Shown here: positions 27,736-36,063 of the stretch, one piece after another
Layout: each line of letters begins with the position of its first letter
Numbering within the stretch: position 1 is the first letter of the stretch
NCBI GenBank assembly: GCA_913774355.1
Contig: CAJYGB010000013.1
Coordinates: forward strand, 29,162 to 93,161
Length of the DNA: 64,000 nucleotides
Direction of reading: 5' to 3'
Origin: an uncultured Chryseobacterium sp.
GTDB lineage: Bacteria > Bacteroidota > Bacteroidia > Flavobacteriales > Weeksellaceae
The notes under the pieces: generated by a model
Seen by the model: only the letters and a program-made list of their open reading frames with translations
What the model was told of the DNA's origin: nothing
Databases searched by the model: none
Made by a program: the position numbers and the translations under genes

Positions 27736-27972
27736 AGGATGTTTAAATTTTTAAGTCAGAAATTTCCTTTATACCTCTTAATTTTATGACTTAAAATAAA
27801 CTTTGTTAATTCTTCGCTCAGTATGATGATCCCAATGATTTAAGTGAATAGTATTGAAGGTACAATATATTGATTTTTAACTAAATGAATTAATTTATTC
27901 ATATTAAAAACAAACTCCAAATTTTAAAAAGGATCTCAGACGAATTTTCCTTTAACTGAATTATATTGATAA

Positions 27973-28000
27973 AGGACCGGTGAAATGTACCGGTTCTTTT
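27973..28000 (+). terminator. Weak hairpin before the metallophosphoesterase
   Basis: ACCGGT (palindromic) occurs twice around GAAATGT and is followed by TCTTTTG. It could form a seven- or eight-base stem. It lies 240 bases after the MFS stop and just before the next start, so it may end upstream transcription or be part of a leader. Confidence 0.35.
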
Positions 28001-28014
28001 GTTATTTTAGCGGG

Positions 28015-28761
28015 ATGAAAATACAGATCATCAGCGACCTTCACCAGGAATTCGGAATTACCGAACTGTCGTTTGACCGGTCGGATGTTGTTGTTTTGGC
28101 CGGTGATGTAAATCTGGGAATAAAGGGAATTGAATGGATCAAAGTAAAGATCAGGGATAAACCGGTGATCTATGTTCTCGGAAACCACGAATACTACAAA
28201 GGTTCCTATCCGAAAACACTGCACAAGATAAAAGAAGCTGCCCGGGATTCCAATATTTTTGTACTCGAAAATGATTCCGTTGATATCGAGGGGATCCGTT
28301 ATCACGGGGCAACGCTCTGGACTGATTTTTCCATTTTCGGGGATCCGCGGTATTACGGATTTGTCTGCCAGAACGGGATGAACGATTATAAGCAGATCCG
28401 GCGCGATCCGTCCTATTCAAAAATGCGATCCATCGATATTTTTAAGATTCATCAGTTTTCAAAATTATGGCTGAAAGAAAGCCTGGAGAATTCAAAAGAC
28501 ATGAAAAATATCGTGGTGACTCATCATGCACCCAGCATTCAGTCGGTTCCGGAACATTTTAAAGAAGATCCGCTTAGTTCAGCTTATGCTTCGGATCTTG
28601 AGGGTTTTATTCTGGAGTACCAGCCGCTGTACTGGATCCACGGCCATATCCATACGCCGAAACGGTATACAATAGGAGAGACGGAAGTTATCTGCAATCC
28701 GCATGGCTATATCAGTGAAAAGTATAATAGCTATGAAAAGGAGTTGATGGTGGAGATTTAA
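28015..28761 (+). CDS. Calcineurin-like metallophosphoesterase
   Basis: A 248-residue cytosolic phosphoesterase. The five metal-binding blocks are all visible: ISDLHQEF at residues 6-13, VLAGDVN near 33, GNHEYY near 58, VTHHAP near 169 and WIHGHIHTPKR near 208. The ATG at 28015 is preferred to an earlier in-frame ATG at 27985 because the latter would add ten residues overlapping a hairpin and precede the conserved MKIQIISD start. Substrate unknown; family members hydrolyse nucleotides, phosphoproteins or phospholipids. Stands alone. Confidence 0.88.
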   Translation: MKIQIISDLHQEFGITELSFDRSDVVVLAGDVNLGIKGIEWIKVKIRDKPVIYVLGNHEYYKGSYPKTLHKIKEAARDSNIFVLENDSVDIEGIRYHGATLWTDFSIFGDPRYYGFVCQNGMNDYKQIRRDPSYSKMRSIDIFKIHQFSKLWLKESLENSKDMKNIVVTHHAPSIQSVPEHFKEDPLSSAYASDLEGFILEYQPLYWIHGHIHTPKRYTIGETEVICNPHGYISEKYNSYEKELMVEI

Positions 28762-28783
28762 AACGAATTAATGTGGAGTCTAA

Positions 28784-28840
28784 GTAAAAACAAGGTTTAA
28801 AGGGCTGGAAGAAGGAAGCTGGATGCCGGAAGTTTCTGCT
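28784..28840 (+). repeat. Dispersed GGCTGGAAGAAGG repeat, copy B
   Basis: Nearly exact reverse-complement partner of copy A, from AAAACAAGGTTTAAAGGGCT through GGAAGAAGGAAGCTGGATGC to GGAAGTTTCTGCT. The following TATTGCTGGCGGTCCT is shared with copy C at 32046. Confidence 0.75.
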
Positions 28841-29002
28841 GTCGATATATTGCTGGCGGTCCTATATATTAAATGATATTGTTTGTGTGCTGTTAAGAGA
28901 GAACTATATCTAAAATCAGGACCATATTTCTGCTTTTTTTATTTTTAAGTCACTGAAAACAAATTATATAGTGTAGAATTTATATTGATTTAATCTGATT
29001 AT

Positions 29003-29608
29003 ATGTTGAAACCGGAAAAGACAACAAGGCAAGCATTCGATTATTTAGATCAGGCTTATGAAATTATTTTCGCTTACAGCCATGATTATGAAAAGGCAAA
29101 CCCAAAATTAACCGATCTCCTGAATCGTGCTGAAAATGAGAAATTTGTAAAAAATTCTGCTTATTATCAGTTAATGGGAACTTTGGCCTATTTCATCTGT
29201 AAATCGAAGGTGAAAAATACCCCTTATCAGAATCTGCTTCCCGGGAATCCTGTGGTGGAGAATCCTTTTAAATGGTCGCTGGACATTGATACATATAATC
29301 CCCCTTTACAGTATCTGTATGGTCTGTATCTTTACGATACGGGAAAATTTTTAAAAGCAGAATCTATGTTTTCGGAAATTGACATCCGGTATTTTCAGGA
29401 TCTGAAATTGAATGACAGGGCAATCAAAATCAAAGAGCTGATCCTTTGCTGTAAAATATTTTTGGATGAGATCTCCGAAGATGAGATTGTAAAATTTATT
29501 GGAGAGACAGCGGATCAGGAAGGAGATCACCTGTGGGATCTGGTTGAAACATTGAAATTGAATGCTAAGCATTATACCGAAAGGATTCGTTCTGCATTAA
29601 AGGAATAA
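29003..29608 (+). CDS. Hypothetical protein, all-helical
   Basis: A 201-residue protein I do not recognise. It has no signal peptide or membrane segment and is rich in helix-forming residues. Paired helical stretches such as LDQAYEIIFAYSHDYEKANP and YLYGLYLYDTGKFLKAESMF look like tetratricopeptide-type helical hairpins. Codon use resembles its neighbours. It stands alone between the metallophosphoesterase and the convergent bglX. Confidence 0.7.
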   Translation: MLKPEKTTRQAFDYLDQAYEIIFAYSHDYEKANPKLTDLLNRAENEKFVKNSAYYQLMGTLAYFICKSKVKNTPYQNLLPGNPVVENPFKWSLDIDTYNPPLQYLYGLYLYDTGKFLKAESMFSEIDIRYFQDLKLNDRAIKIKELILCCKIFLDEISEDEIVKFIGETADQEGDHLWDLVETLKLNAKHYTERIRSALKE

Positions 29609-29634
29609 AAATACCCGGGCCAAAGCCCGGGTAT
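29606..29634 (-). terminator. Terminator of bglX, possibly bidirectional
   Basis: A perfect ten-base stem ATACCCGGGC/GCCCGGGTAT with a four-base loop. On the minus strand a T run follows, fitting the bglX transcript. On the plus strand the trailing T run is weak, but the hairpin directly follows the hypothetical gene. Confidence 0.85.
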
Positions 29635-29663
29635 TCACGTTTTAGAAATATATATAAGTAAAA

Positions 29664-31925
29664 TTACTTCAGGGTAAACTTCACCTTGGTTTTGATGGCA
29701 TCGGAAGAATTTCCGATCTGCGCTTCAAAATCTCCGGGTTCGGCAACCCAGTCGTGTTTTTGGGCATCGAAGAAACTCAGGGCCGTTTTATCAATGGTAA
29801 AGGTAACTTCCTTCTGTTCGCCGGGGTTCAGATATACTTTTTCAAAGCCTTTCAGTTCTTTAGCCGGTCTTTCCACGGAAGATTTCAGATCCGAAATGTA
29901 AAGCTGAGCTACTTCTGCGCCGGCCTTTTTTCCGGTATTTTTAACGGAAACCGTGAAGGTAATCGTATCGTCCTGAGACATCGTTGCTTTATCGGCTTTA
30001 GCCTTTCCGAATTCAAAAGTCGTATAGCTTAATCCGTGCCCAAAACTGAATAAAGGTTTGATTTTCTTGGTATCGTGCCATCTGTAGCCTACAAAAATCC
30101 CTTCGTTATAGGTAATATTGATCGGATTTTTCTGGTCTTTGCCTTTATCTGCCGCCAGTTCTTCTTTATTCCCGGGATATTCTCCCAGCTGATGGGCAGA
30201 ATTATCTTCTAATCGCACCGGGAAAGTGAACGGCAGTTTACCCGACGGATTTGCATCGCCGGCAAGGATCGAAGCAATGGAATTCCCGGCTTCGGAACCC
30301 AGATACCAAGCCTGAACAACCGTAGGAACTTCCTTGATCCATGGCATAGCCACTGCATTTCCGGAAATCAATACCACAGCCAGGTTTTTATTGGCTTTGG
30401 CAAGAGCGGAAATTACATGATCCTGATTATAAGGTAACCCGTAGCTTTTACGGTCGTTCCCTTCACTATCCTGGAAATCTGCTTTGTTCAGGCCGCCGAT
30501 GAAAATGACGTAGTCTGAATTTTGTGCCAATTCTACCGCTTCATTCAGGAGTTCCTGTGGAGAACGGGTGTCTTTCAGGTCCTGTCCGGATTTTACGCCA
30601 TTGTATTCGCCGCCGATATCCCCGACATAACCTCTCGCATACTGCACCTGCGACTGTTTCCCGAATCGTGCCTTAATTCCATCCAAAGGAAGGGTTTCGT
30701 ATTTCACTTTCAATGACGAAGAACCGCCGCCAACGGTCATGATCTTAATAGCATTTTCACCGATTACGGCAATTTTTTTGGCTTTATTGATATCAATCGG
30801 AAGCACATTCCCCTGGTTTTTCAACAGAACGATTCCTTCTTCCCCGATTTCTTTGGCAACGGCTTTATGCTCTTCCGAAGCAATATTCCCGAAAGGCTTG
30901 TTCCGGTTCATCGTTGTCTTGTAGGCTAAATTTAAAAGTCTTGAAACTTTATCGTCAAGCTCTTTTGTTCCCACTTTTCCGGATTTAATTAAATCCAGAT
31001 AAGGTTTTGCCAGATAATAATTGTCGTAAGCATTTTTCGTTCCGGCCGAAAGCCCATTGGTCCAACTTCCGAATTCAAGATCCAGCCCATTGTGGATGGC
31101 CTGCTCGGTATTGTTTACAGCGCCCCAGTCGGAAACCACCACGCCTTTGTATTTCCATTCGCCTTTTAAAATGTTATTCAAGAGATATTGATTCTGGCTG
31201 GAATATTGGCCTTTGTACATATCATATGCGCCCATGATCGTCCATGAATCACCTTCCGTTACGGCTGCTTTGAAAGCCGGCAGATAAATTTCATAGAGTG
31301 TCCGGTCGTCTACTTTTACATTGCTCGTATGACGGAACATTTCCTGGTTGTTCAGGGCAAAATGTTTTACAGAAGTGGCCACACCGTTAGACTGTACTCC
31401 TTTGATGTAAGGCACCACCATTTTTGAGGTCAGATAAGGATCTTCGCCCATATATTCAAAATTCCGGCCGTTCAGGGGAGTCCTGTAAATATTAACGCCC
31501 GGCCCTAAAAGAATGTCTTTTTTACGGTAGCGTGCTTCTTCACCGAGCGCTTTCCCGTAATTCCAGGACATTTTTTTGTTCCAGGTTGCCGAAAGGGCAG
31601 TAAGGGCAGGGTAGGCAATAATGGAATCGTTGGTCCATCCCGCCTGGTTCCATTCATCCCACATTACTTCAGGACGGACGCCGTGCGGGCCGTCGGTCGT
31701 CCAGAATTCAGGAATTCCCAGTCTCGGAACGCCGGGTGAACTGAATTTTGACTGGGCATGAAGCATTGCCACTTTTTCTTCCAGCGTCATTCTTGAAAGT
31801 GCGTCCTGCACACGCTGTTCCACAGGTTTTGATTCATCCAGATATACCGGAAGCGAGGTATTTTGAGCCATATAAGAAGCCGAAATAAGAGTGAATAAGC
31901 TTACAATGGCGGTTTTCTTTAACAT
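29664..31925 (-). CDS. bglX: Beta-glucosidase BglX (glycoside hydrolase family 3)
   Basis: A 753-residue exported glycosidase removing beta-linked glucose from oligosaccharides. A signal peptide ends near ASYMAQ (about residue 21). The GH3 N-terminal domain includes FWTTDGPHGVRPE, KHFALNNQE and the nucleophile Asp in VVVSDWGAV. The GH3 C-terminal domain holds LLKNQGNVLPI and IGGLNKADFQDSEGNDR. A fibronectin III-like domain closes the protein (GAEVAQLYISDLKSSVERP). Probably periplasmic. Single gene with its own terminator. Confidence 0.95.
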   Translation of the reverse strand: MLKKTAIVSLFTLISASYMAQNTSLPVYLDESKPVEQRVQDALSRMTLEEKVAMLHAQSKFSSPGVPRLGIPEFWTTDGPHGVRPEVMWDEWNQAGWTNDSIIAYPALTALSATWNKKMSWNYGKALGEEARYRKKDILLGPGVNIYRTPLNGRNFEYMGEDPYLTSKMVVPYIKGVQSNGVATSVKHFALNNQEMFRHTSNVKVDDRTLYEIYLPAFKAAVTEGDSWTIMGAYDMYKGQYSSQNQYLLNNILKGEWKYKGVVVSDWGAVNNTEQAIHNGLDLEFGSWTNGLSAGTKNAYDNYYLAKPYLDLIKSGKVGTKELDDKVSRLLNLAYKTTMNRNKPFGNIASEEHKAVAKEIGEEGIVLLKNQGNVLPIDINKAKKIAVIGENAIKIMTVGGGSSSLKVKYETLPLDGIKARFGKQSQVQYARGYVGDIGGEYNGVKSGQDLKDTRSPQELLNEAVELAQNSDYVIFIGGLNKADFQDSEGNDRKSYGLPYNQDHVISALAKANKNLAVVLISGNAVAMPWIKEVPTVVQAWYLGSEAGNSIASILAGDANPSGKLPFTFPVRLEDNSAHQLGEYPGNKEELAADKGKDQKNPINITYNEGIFVGYRWHDTKKIKPLFSFGHGLSYTTFEFGKAKADKATMSQDDTITFTVSVKNTGKKAGAEVAQLYISDLKSSVERPAKELKGFEKVYLNPGEQKEVTFTIDKTALSFFDAQKHDWVAEPGDFEAQIGNSSDAIKTKVKFTLK

Positions 31926-32045
31926 AAAAAGCCTTTTTTGATTGGTAACAAAAATAGCAAAAATATTTATAGTCTCAAATTGAGAAAATAAATATTTATG
32001 TTAAATGGTTATTAATGACCAGCTTTTTTTCTGAAAAAAAAGCAA

Positions 32046-32106
32046 CTTAAAAGCCTGAAGATGGAACATGGATGTTTCTTCTATCAACATCTTGCTACCG
32101 GTCCTG
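32046..32106 (+). repeat. Dispersed GGCTGGAAGAAGG repeat, copy C (diverged)
   Basis: Reads CTTAAAAGCCTGAAGATGGA onward, then ACATGGATGTTTCTTC and TTGCTACCGGTCCT, aligning with copy B over about 60 bases with scattered differences. It lies upstream of bglX. Confidence 0.6.
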
Positions 32107-32197
32107 CATACAAAAAAATATAATACCGCAGGAGCATCTGAACAATAACCCGGGTTTAATAATTATTCCTGCAAGGCTTGATTTTATCTGTAAATAA

Positions 32198-32350
32198 TTT
32201 AACCCCAGACGACGCCCGGGGTTAATACCACCGGACGCGCTCTTTATCGGGTTTAAAATATTGACAATGATTTAAAAACCATCGAATTCACGTCAAATTG
32301 TTAATTTTAACTTGAAAGAATTGACAAGCAAAGGGGATTGACCATTCACC
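32198..32350. other. Spacer with an inverted repeat and a partial TTGACAAGC-type repeat
   Basis: TTAACCCC and GGGGTTAA (about 32198-32225) can form a hairpin with an 11-base loop. A stretch TTGACAAGCAAAGGGGATTG followed by ACCATTCACC (about 32320-32350) resembles the tandem repeat units at 57951-58095. No gene is seen between bglX and metQ. Confidence 0.5.
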
Positions 32351-32357
32351 AGCGACA

Positions 32358-33170
32358 TTATTTCCATCCTTTAACCGCACCGCCTTTGAAAATCTCTTCC
32401 GCTTTTCTCGCCACTTCATCCGATTCGTAGGCTTTTACGAAATTTTTCACTTTTTCCGAGGTTTTGTTATCTTCTCTGGAAACGATTACATTCATATAAG
32501 GAGAATATTTATCTTCCCTGAAGATTCCCTGTTTCTCGGCATCCAGTCCGGCCTGGGCAGCGAAATTATTGTTGATGATGGCAATAACAACTTCTTTATC
32601 ATCCAATACCCTCGGCAATTGCGGAGCCTCGATTTCAAGGATTTTCAGCTGCTTCGGGTTCTCGGCGATATCCGTTACCTTTGGAAGCAGGCCGATGCCG
32701 TCTTTTAATTTCAGTAAACCGTTTTTCTGCAGTAGAAGCAGGGAACGTCCGCCATTGGTAGGATCATTGGGGATCACAACCGTGCTTCCGTTTTGCAATT
32801 CGCTGATGTTTCTGATCTTCTTTGAATAAGCTACGATAGGGTAAACAAAAGTATTCCCCACTACCGCAAGCTTATAGCTCCGCTGCTTGGACTGCTCCGT
32901 TAAATAAGGTACATGCTGAAAGGCATTCGCATCAATATCGCCGTTATTCAGGGCTTCGTTGGGAACCACATAGTCGTTAAAGGACACCAGCTCCACATCA
33001 AGGTTATATTTTTCTTTAGCTACTTTCTTAGCCGCTTCGGCAATTTCCTGTTCCGGTCCGGAAGTAATCCCGACACGGATCAAATTGGGATTGTCCTTCT
33101 TTGAAGAATTGCAGGAAGTTAACAGAAAAAGAACAACTGTTACAAAACTTAAAATCTTTATTTTTTTCAT
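32358..33170 (-). CDS. metQ: Methionine ABC transporter substrate-binding lipoprotein MetQ
   Basis: A 270-residue NlpA/MetQ family lipoprotein: a lipobox LFLLTSC gives Cys20 as the acylated residue. The mature part starts with IRVGITSGPEQEIAEAAKKV, then GDIDANAFQHVPYL and IPNDPTNGGRSLLLLQ, all typical of methionine-binding proteins. It delivers L- or D-methionine to MetNI at the inner membrane. Last gene of metN-I-Q, but 247 bases behind metI with a GA-rich tract in between. Confidence 0.94.
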   Translation of the reverse strand: MKKIKILSFVTVVLFLLTSCNSSKKDNPNLIRVGITSGPEQEIAEAAKKVAKEKYNLDVELVSFNDYVVPNEALNNGDIDANAFQHVPYLTEQSKQRSYKLAVVGNTFVYPIVAYSKKIRNISELQNGSTVVIPNDPTNGGRSLLLLQKNGLLKLKDGIGLLPKVTDIAENPKQLKILEIEAPQLPRVLDDKEVVIAIINNNFAAQAGLDAEKQGIFREDKYSPYMNVIVSREDNKTSEKVKNFVKAYESDEVARKAEEIFKGGAVKGWK

Positions 33171-33351
33171 TGTTAATTATTTTCATTTAAAAAACGGCGA
33201 AAAGGAATAGGTATCTTTAATAGACTAATAAAATATGGCTTTTACCTGCAGGCTTCCTTTCCGCCGATCGATGGCCGGATCTCCAAACCACCACACGAGT
33301 TCCCATTCACACTATATTAAAATCACTTAATACCATCACTTATAATCCTTG

Positions 33352-33413
33352 GTCTCATACTCTCTTACCCACATACTCTCACACTTACACTCTCACTCTC
33401 ATACTCTCCAACC
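33352..33413 (-). repeat. GA-rich low-complexity tract between metI and metQ
   Basis: On the transcribed strand it is made of imperfect GAGAGT/GTGAGAGTATGAGAG-like units over about 60 bases, all purine-rich. It lies inside the met operon directly after metI. No terminator is recognisable with it. Confidence 0.6.
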
Positions 33414-33417
33414 CCAT

Positions 33418-34074
33418 CTACCGATGATCAAACCTCTTCGCCAGCCGGTCTCCCGAAAACTGGATGATAAAAACGATGGCCACAAGCAAAGCCAGGACAA
33501 GATTCATGATCACCGCATCATAGCCGATATAGCCGTATTGATACCCGATCTGTCCCAATCCGCCGGCTCCGACCGCACCGCCCATCGCTGAATAGCCCAC
33601 CAGCGTAATCAAAGTAATCGTTGCATTATTGATCAGTGAAGGCAAAGCTTCCGGCAGTAAAATTTTCCGGACGATCTGAAAGGGAGTGGCGCCTAAAGCC
33701 CTTGCGGTTTCGATTAAGCCCTGCGGGACTTCCAGCAGGCTGTTTTCTACCAGACGGGCAATAAATGGTGCGGCACCGATGCTCAGCGGTACCAATGCGG
33801 CATTCACTCCGATGGAGGTCCCGACCAGGCTTCTCGTAAAAGGAATCATCCACACGATCAGGATAATAAAAGGAATCGAACGGAAAATATTAACCAGAAC
33901 AGACAGTATCCTGTTGTACACCATATTTTCCAGCAACTGTTCTTTTCTCGTTAAAAACAGCAGAATTCCTACGGGCAGACCCAGAACAAAACCGAAAAAT
34001 CCCGACACGAAAGTCATAAAAACCGTTTCCCAGATACCTTTTGATAAAAGGGAAATTACCGTATCATTAAGCAT
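33418..34074 (-). CDS. metI: Methionine ABC transporter permease MetI
   Basis: A 218-residue permease with about five membrane segments and the transporter-permease EAA-type loop ETARALGATPFQIVRKILLP near residues 123-142, which docks on MetN. It overlaps the end of metN by eight bases. It forms the channel for methionine import with the MetN dimer. Confidence 0.94.
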   Translation of the reverse strand: MLNDTVISLLSKGIWETVFMTFVSGFFGFVLGLPVGILLFLTRKEQLLENMVYNRILSVLVNIFRSIPFIILIVWMIPFTRSLVGTSIGVNAALVPLSIGAAPFIARLVENSLLEVPQGLIETARALGATPFQIVRKILLPEALPSLINNATITLITLVGYSAMGGAVGAGGLGQIGYQYGYIGYDAVIMNLVLALLVAIVFIIQFSGDRLAKRFDHR

Positions 34075-35095
34075 ATCCTCTTACCGTATTTTGAATTTTA
34101 TTCTGATTGAAATAATACAGCGCCTGCTGGTTTTTTTCTTCTTCGCCCTGAAGTTGTAGTAGCAACTTTCCAAAATTTGAATCTCCAAGATATTCGACGT
34201 CAGCCTTCAGCAGTTTATAAGGGATTTTATATTTTTCATAGATGATGAAAAGCAGTTCTTCAACGGAAATCTTTTCGTTAAGTTCTACTTCAACCAGCGG
34301 GAATAATCCTTCCTGTGGTTCTTTCTGTAGTTTTTTATTCAGTTCCTGGGGTATGGTCATAACGCCTGAGTTTAAAAATTGTTTGATAATCGGGTTTTCC
34401 TTATCGGAGATAATTTCCCTTAAAGTGCCTTTGGAAATAAGCTTTCCCTTATCAATTACGGCAACGTGGTTGCAGACCGATTTAATAACTTCCATTTCAT
34501 GGGTAATCAGCAGGATGGTGATGCGCAGCCTGTGATTGATATCCCTCAACAGCTGCAGGATCGATTGTGTGGTAGCCGGATCCAGTGCACTGGTCGCCTC
34601 GTCGCAGAGCAGGAGGTAGGGATCGTTTGCCAGAGCCCTCGCGATGGCTACCCTTTGTTTTTGCCCGCCCGAAAGGCTTTTGGGATAGTCGTGTGCTTTA
34701 TCTTCCAGGGCGACGATTTTTAGTAAATCATTAACCTTCCGGTTGATTTCAGATTTATCAAGGTTATCCAATTCTAACGGAAGCGCAATATTTTCAGAAA
34801 CCGTTCTGGAAGACAGTAAGTTGAAATGCTGGAAGATCATTCCGATCTTTTTTCTTTCGCTGGCCAGCTGCCGGGAATTCAATTTCATAAAATCTTTTCC
34901 GTTAATGATGATTTCACCCTTGTCGGGCTTTTCCAGCAGGTTTATCGTCCGGATCAGCGTGCTTTTTCCGGCTCCCGAAAACCCGATAATTCCTACGATA
35001 TCGCCTTTTTCAATATTCAGGCTTACATCATCAAGTGCTTTGAAGTATTGGTTTTTCTGATGGAAGGTTTTGGAAATATTTTTGATCTGTATCAT
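34067..35095 (-). CDS. metN: Methionine ABC transporter ATP-binding protein MetN
   Basis: A 342-residue ATPase with Walker A GFSGAGKSTLI near residue 38, the signature LSGGQKQRVAIARAL near residue 140 and Walker B YLLLCDEATSALDP near 161. The C-terminal region (about 265-340) fits the NIL domain, which binds methionine and inhibits transport when the cell is replete. First gene of the operon. Its start lies 26 bases after the attenuator hairpin, so both transcription (leader peptide) and activity (NIL domain) may sense methionine. Confidence 0.95.
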   Translation of the reverse strand: MIQIKNISKTFHQKNQYFKALDDVSLNIEKGDIVGIIGFSGAGKSTLIRTINLLEKPDKGEIIINGKDFMKLNSRQLASERKKIGMIFQHFNLLSSRTVSENIALPLELDNLDKSEINRKVNDLLKIVALEDKAHDYPKSLSGGQKQRVAIARALANDPYLLLCDEATSALDPATTQSILQLLRDINHRLRITILLITHEMEVIKSVCNHVAVIDKGKLISKGTLREIISDKENPIIKQFLNSGVMTIPQELNKKLQKEPQEGLFPLVEVELNEKISVEELLFIIYEKYKIPYKLLKADVEYLGDSNFGKLLLQLQGEEEKNQQALYYFNQNKIQNTVRGYA

Positions 35096-35114
35096 GTTAA
35101 TGTTGGTCTGGGTA

Positions 35115-35148
35115 AATAAAAAAGGCTCTACAACGTGGTAAAGCCTTT
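35115..35148 (-). terminator. Attenuator terminator of the metNIQ operon
   Basis: On the minus strand AAAGGCT pairs with AGCCTTT, extended by ACCAC/GTAG-type pairs around a short loop, followed by TTTATTT. It begins 27 bases after the leader peptide stop and ends about 20 bases before metN. Confidence 0.85.
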
Positions 35149-35182
35149 AAAAAATATGTCATATAAAAGTAAGGTCAACCAC
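35135..35182 (-). promoter_or_regulatory. Predicted antiterminator of the metNIQ attenuator
   Basis: On the minus strand, GTGGT (35182-35178) can pair with ACCAC (35139-35135), and CCTT (35174-35171) with AAGG (35147-35144). This gives nine base pairs with a small internal loop. The right side is the 5' arm of the terminator, so the two structures exclude each other. The left side contains the leader peptide stop codon: a ribosome finishing the peptide would cover it, one stalled on the Met/Cys codons 20-40 bases earlier would not. Confidence 0.75.
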
Positions 35183-35273
35183 CGCAATTTCGTATGCCAG
35201 GCATACAGCAATACATCATCATGGTATTGATGGTTTGCTTTGTTATGGAATGGGTTCTGAATACTGACTTCAT
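35175..35273 (-). CDS. Methionine- and cysteine-rich leader peptide of metNIQ
   Basis: A 32-codon ORF starting ATGAAGTCAGTATTC. Residues 18-24 read MMMYCCM (three consecutive ATG, then TAT, TGC, TGT, ATG), and one more Cys follows near the end. Runs of end-product codons before an intrinsic terminator and an amino acid gene are the mark of attenuator leader peptides. It lies 13-25 bases after a good -7 box. I do not know a named family for this peptide. A Cys-rich functional microprotein is an alternative, but the stop-codon placement favours attenuation. Confidence 0.8.
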   Translation of the reverse strand: MKSVFRTHSITKQTINTMMMYCCMPGIRNCGG

Positions 35274-35299
35274 TTTATTTCTTTGTCTGATTACGGTTG

Positions 35300-35307
35300 C
35301 AAATATA
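35300..35307 (-). promoter_or_regulatory. -7 box of the metNIQ promoter
   Basis: TATATTTG on the minus strand, a full match to the Bacteroidetes TAnnTTTG element, 27 bases before the leader peptide start codon. Confidence 0.65.
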
Positions 35308-35324
35308 AGGCATAAATTTTTATT

Positions 35325-35345
35325 AGTCCACTAAAAAAGTAGACT
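35325..35345. promoter_or_regulatory. Candidate operator upstream of the met promoter
   Basis: AGTCCACT (35325-35332) and AGTAGACT (35338-35345) form an inverted repeat with a five-base spacer and one mismatch. The centre is about 28 bases upstream of the -7 box, where an activator or repressor could sit. Apart from this and the leader, the stretch to the GNAT gene shows nothing. Confidence 0.35.
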
Positions 35346-35565
35346 TTTTTGTAGTGAATTCTGGTGATTGCATTTAATTGATTGATAATTAATGTTTTAA
35401 TTTTTAAAAAAAATGAAAGGTCTTTCAGACTTAATTATAAATACGGCCGGATTCTGAGTTTTTGCTGTTGATGACGGATTCTTTAAAAAAAATAAAAAAT
35501 TATCATAGATCATGACCTGGAAATTTTAAACCGCTTAATTTTACGGTAATATTAAAATCAGAATT

Positions 35566-35862
35566 ATGGAAAGAACGGAAGTTGTTTTAGGAAACGTAAG
35601 AGGGGAAATTCAGCTTTTCTCAGACGATAAAAAAGCCGGGAAAATGGATATTTCAGTAATCGGCGATAAGCTTACCGTGTATCATACGGAAGTGAGTGAA
35701 GAATTTGAAGGCCGGGGCTTTGCGAAGATCCTTCTTGAAAAACTGGTAGGCTATGCGAGGGAGCATCATCTGAAAATTGTTCCGCTCTGTCCGTACGTTC
35801 ATGCACAGTTCAAAAGGCATCCCGATGAATACAACGATGTTTGGCTGAAAGAACAGATGTAG
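35566..35862 (+). CDS. Small GNAT-type N-acetyltransferase domain protein (YjdJ-like)
   Basis: A 98-residue minimal acetyltransferase-like protein. Residues 42-66 carry VYHTEVSEEFEGRGFAKILL, where the RGFAKILL segment corresponds to the acetyl-CoA pyrophosphate-binding loop. Near the end, VPLCPYVHAQFKRHPDE is typical of the short YjdJ/GTL3B-type subgroup. The substrate is unknown. Stand-alone gene after the divergent met leader. Confidence 0.85.
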   Translation: MERTEVVLGNVRGEIQLFSDDKKAGKMDISVIGDKLTVYHTEVSEEFEGRGFAKILLEKLVGYAREHHLKIVPLCPYVHAQFKRHPDEYNDVWLKEQM

Positions 35863-36063
35863 GAAATGGTCCGAATGACGAAACTGTTTTTAAACCGGAA
35901 CATATTAAAAAAACTCAGTGAGCTTTTATGAGTTTACGGCTTTGTGAACCTAGAAAATATTCAGCATTAAAAAAAAGCTTTGTGGGCTTTGCGTTAAAAT
36001 TAACTTAGGATATTAAAAAAACGGTACTGCTTCACACCATCTTTAACCTTTAATTAAAATCAA

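Noticed and set aside
35096-35300. SAM riboswitch upstream of metN
   Set aside because: No SAM-I, SAM-II or similar pattern was recognised; the leader ORF with Met/Cys codons plus exclusive helices explains the terminator better.
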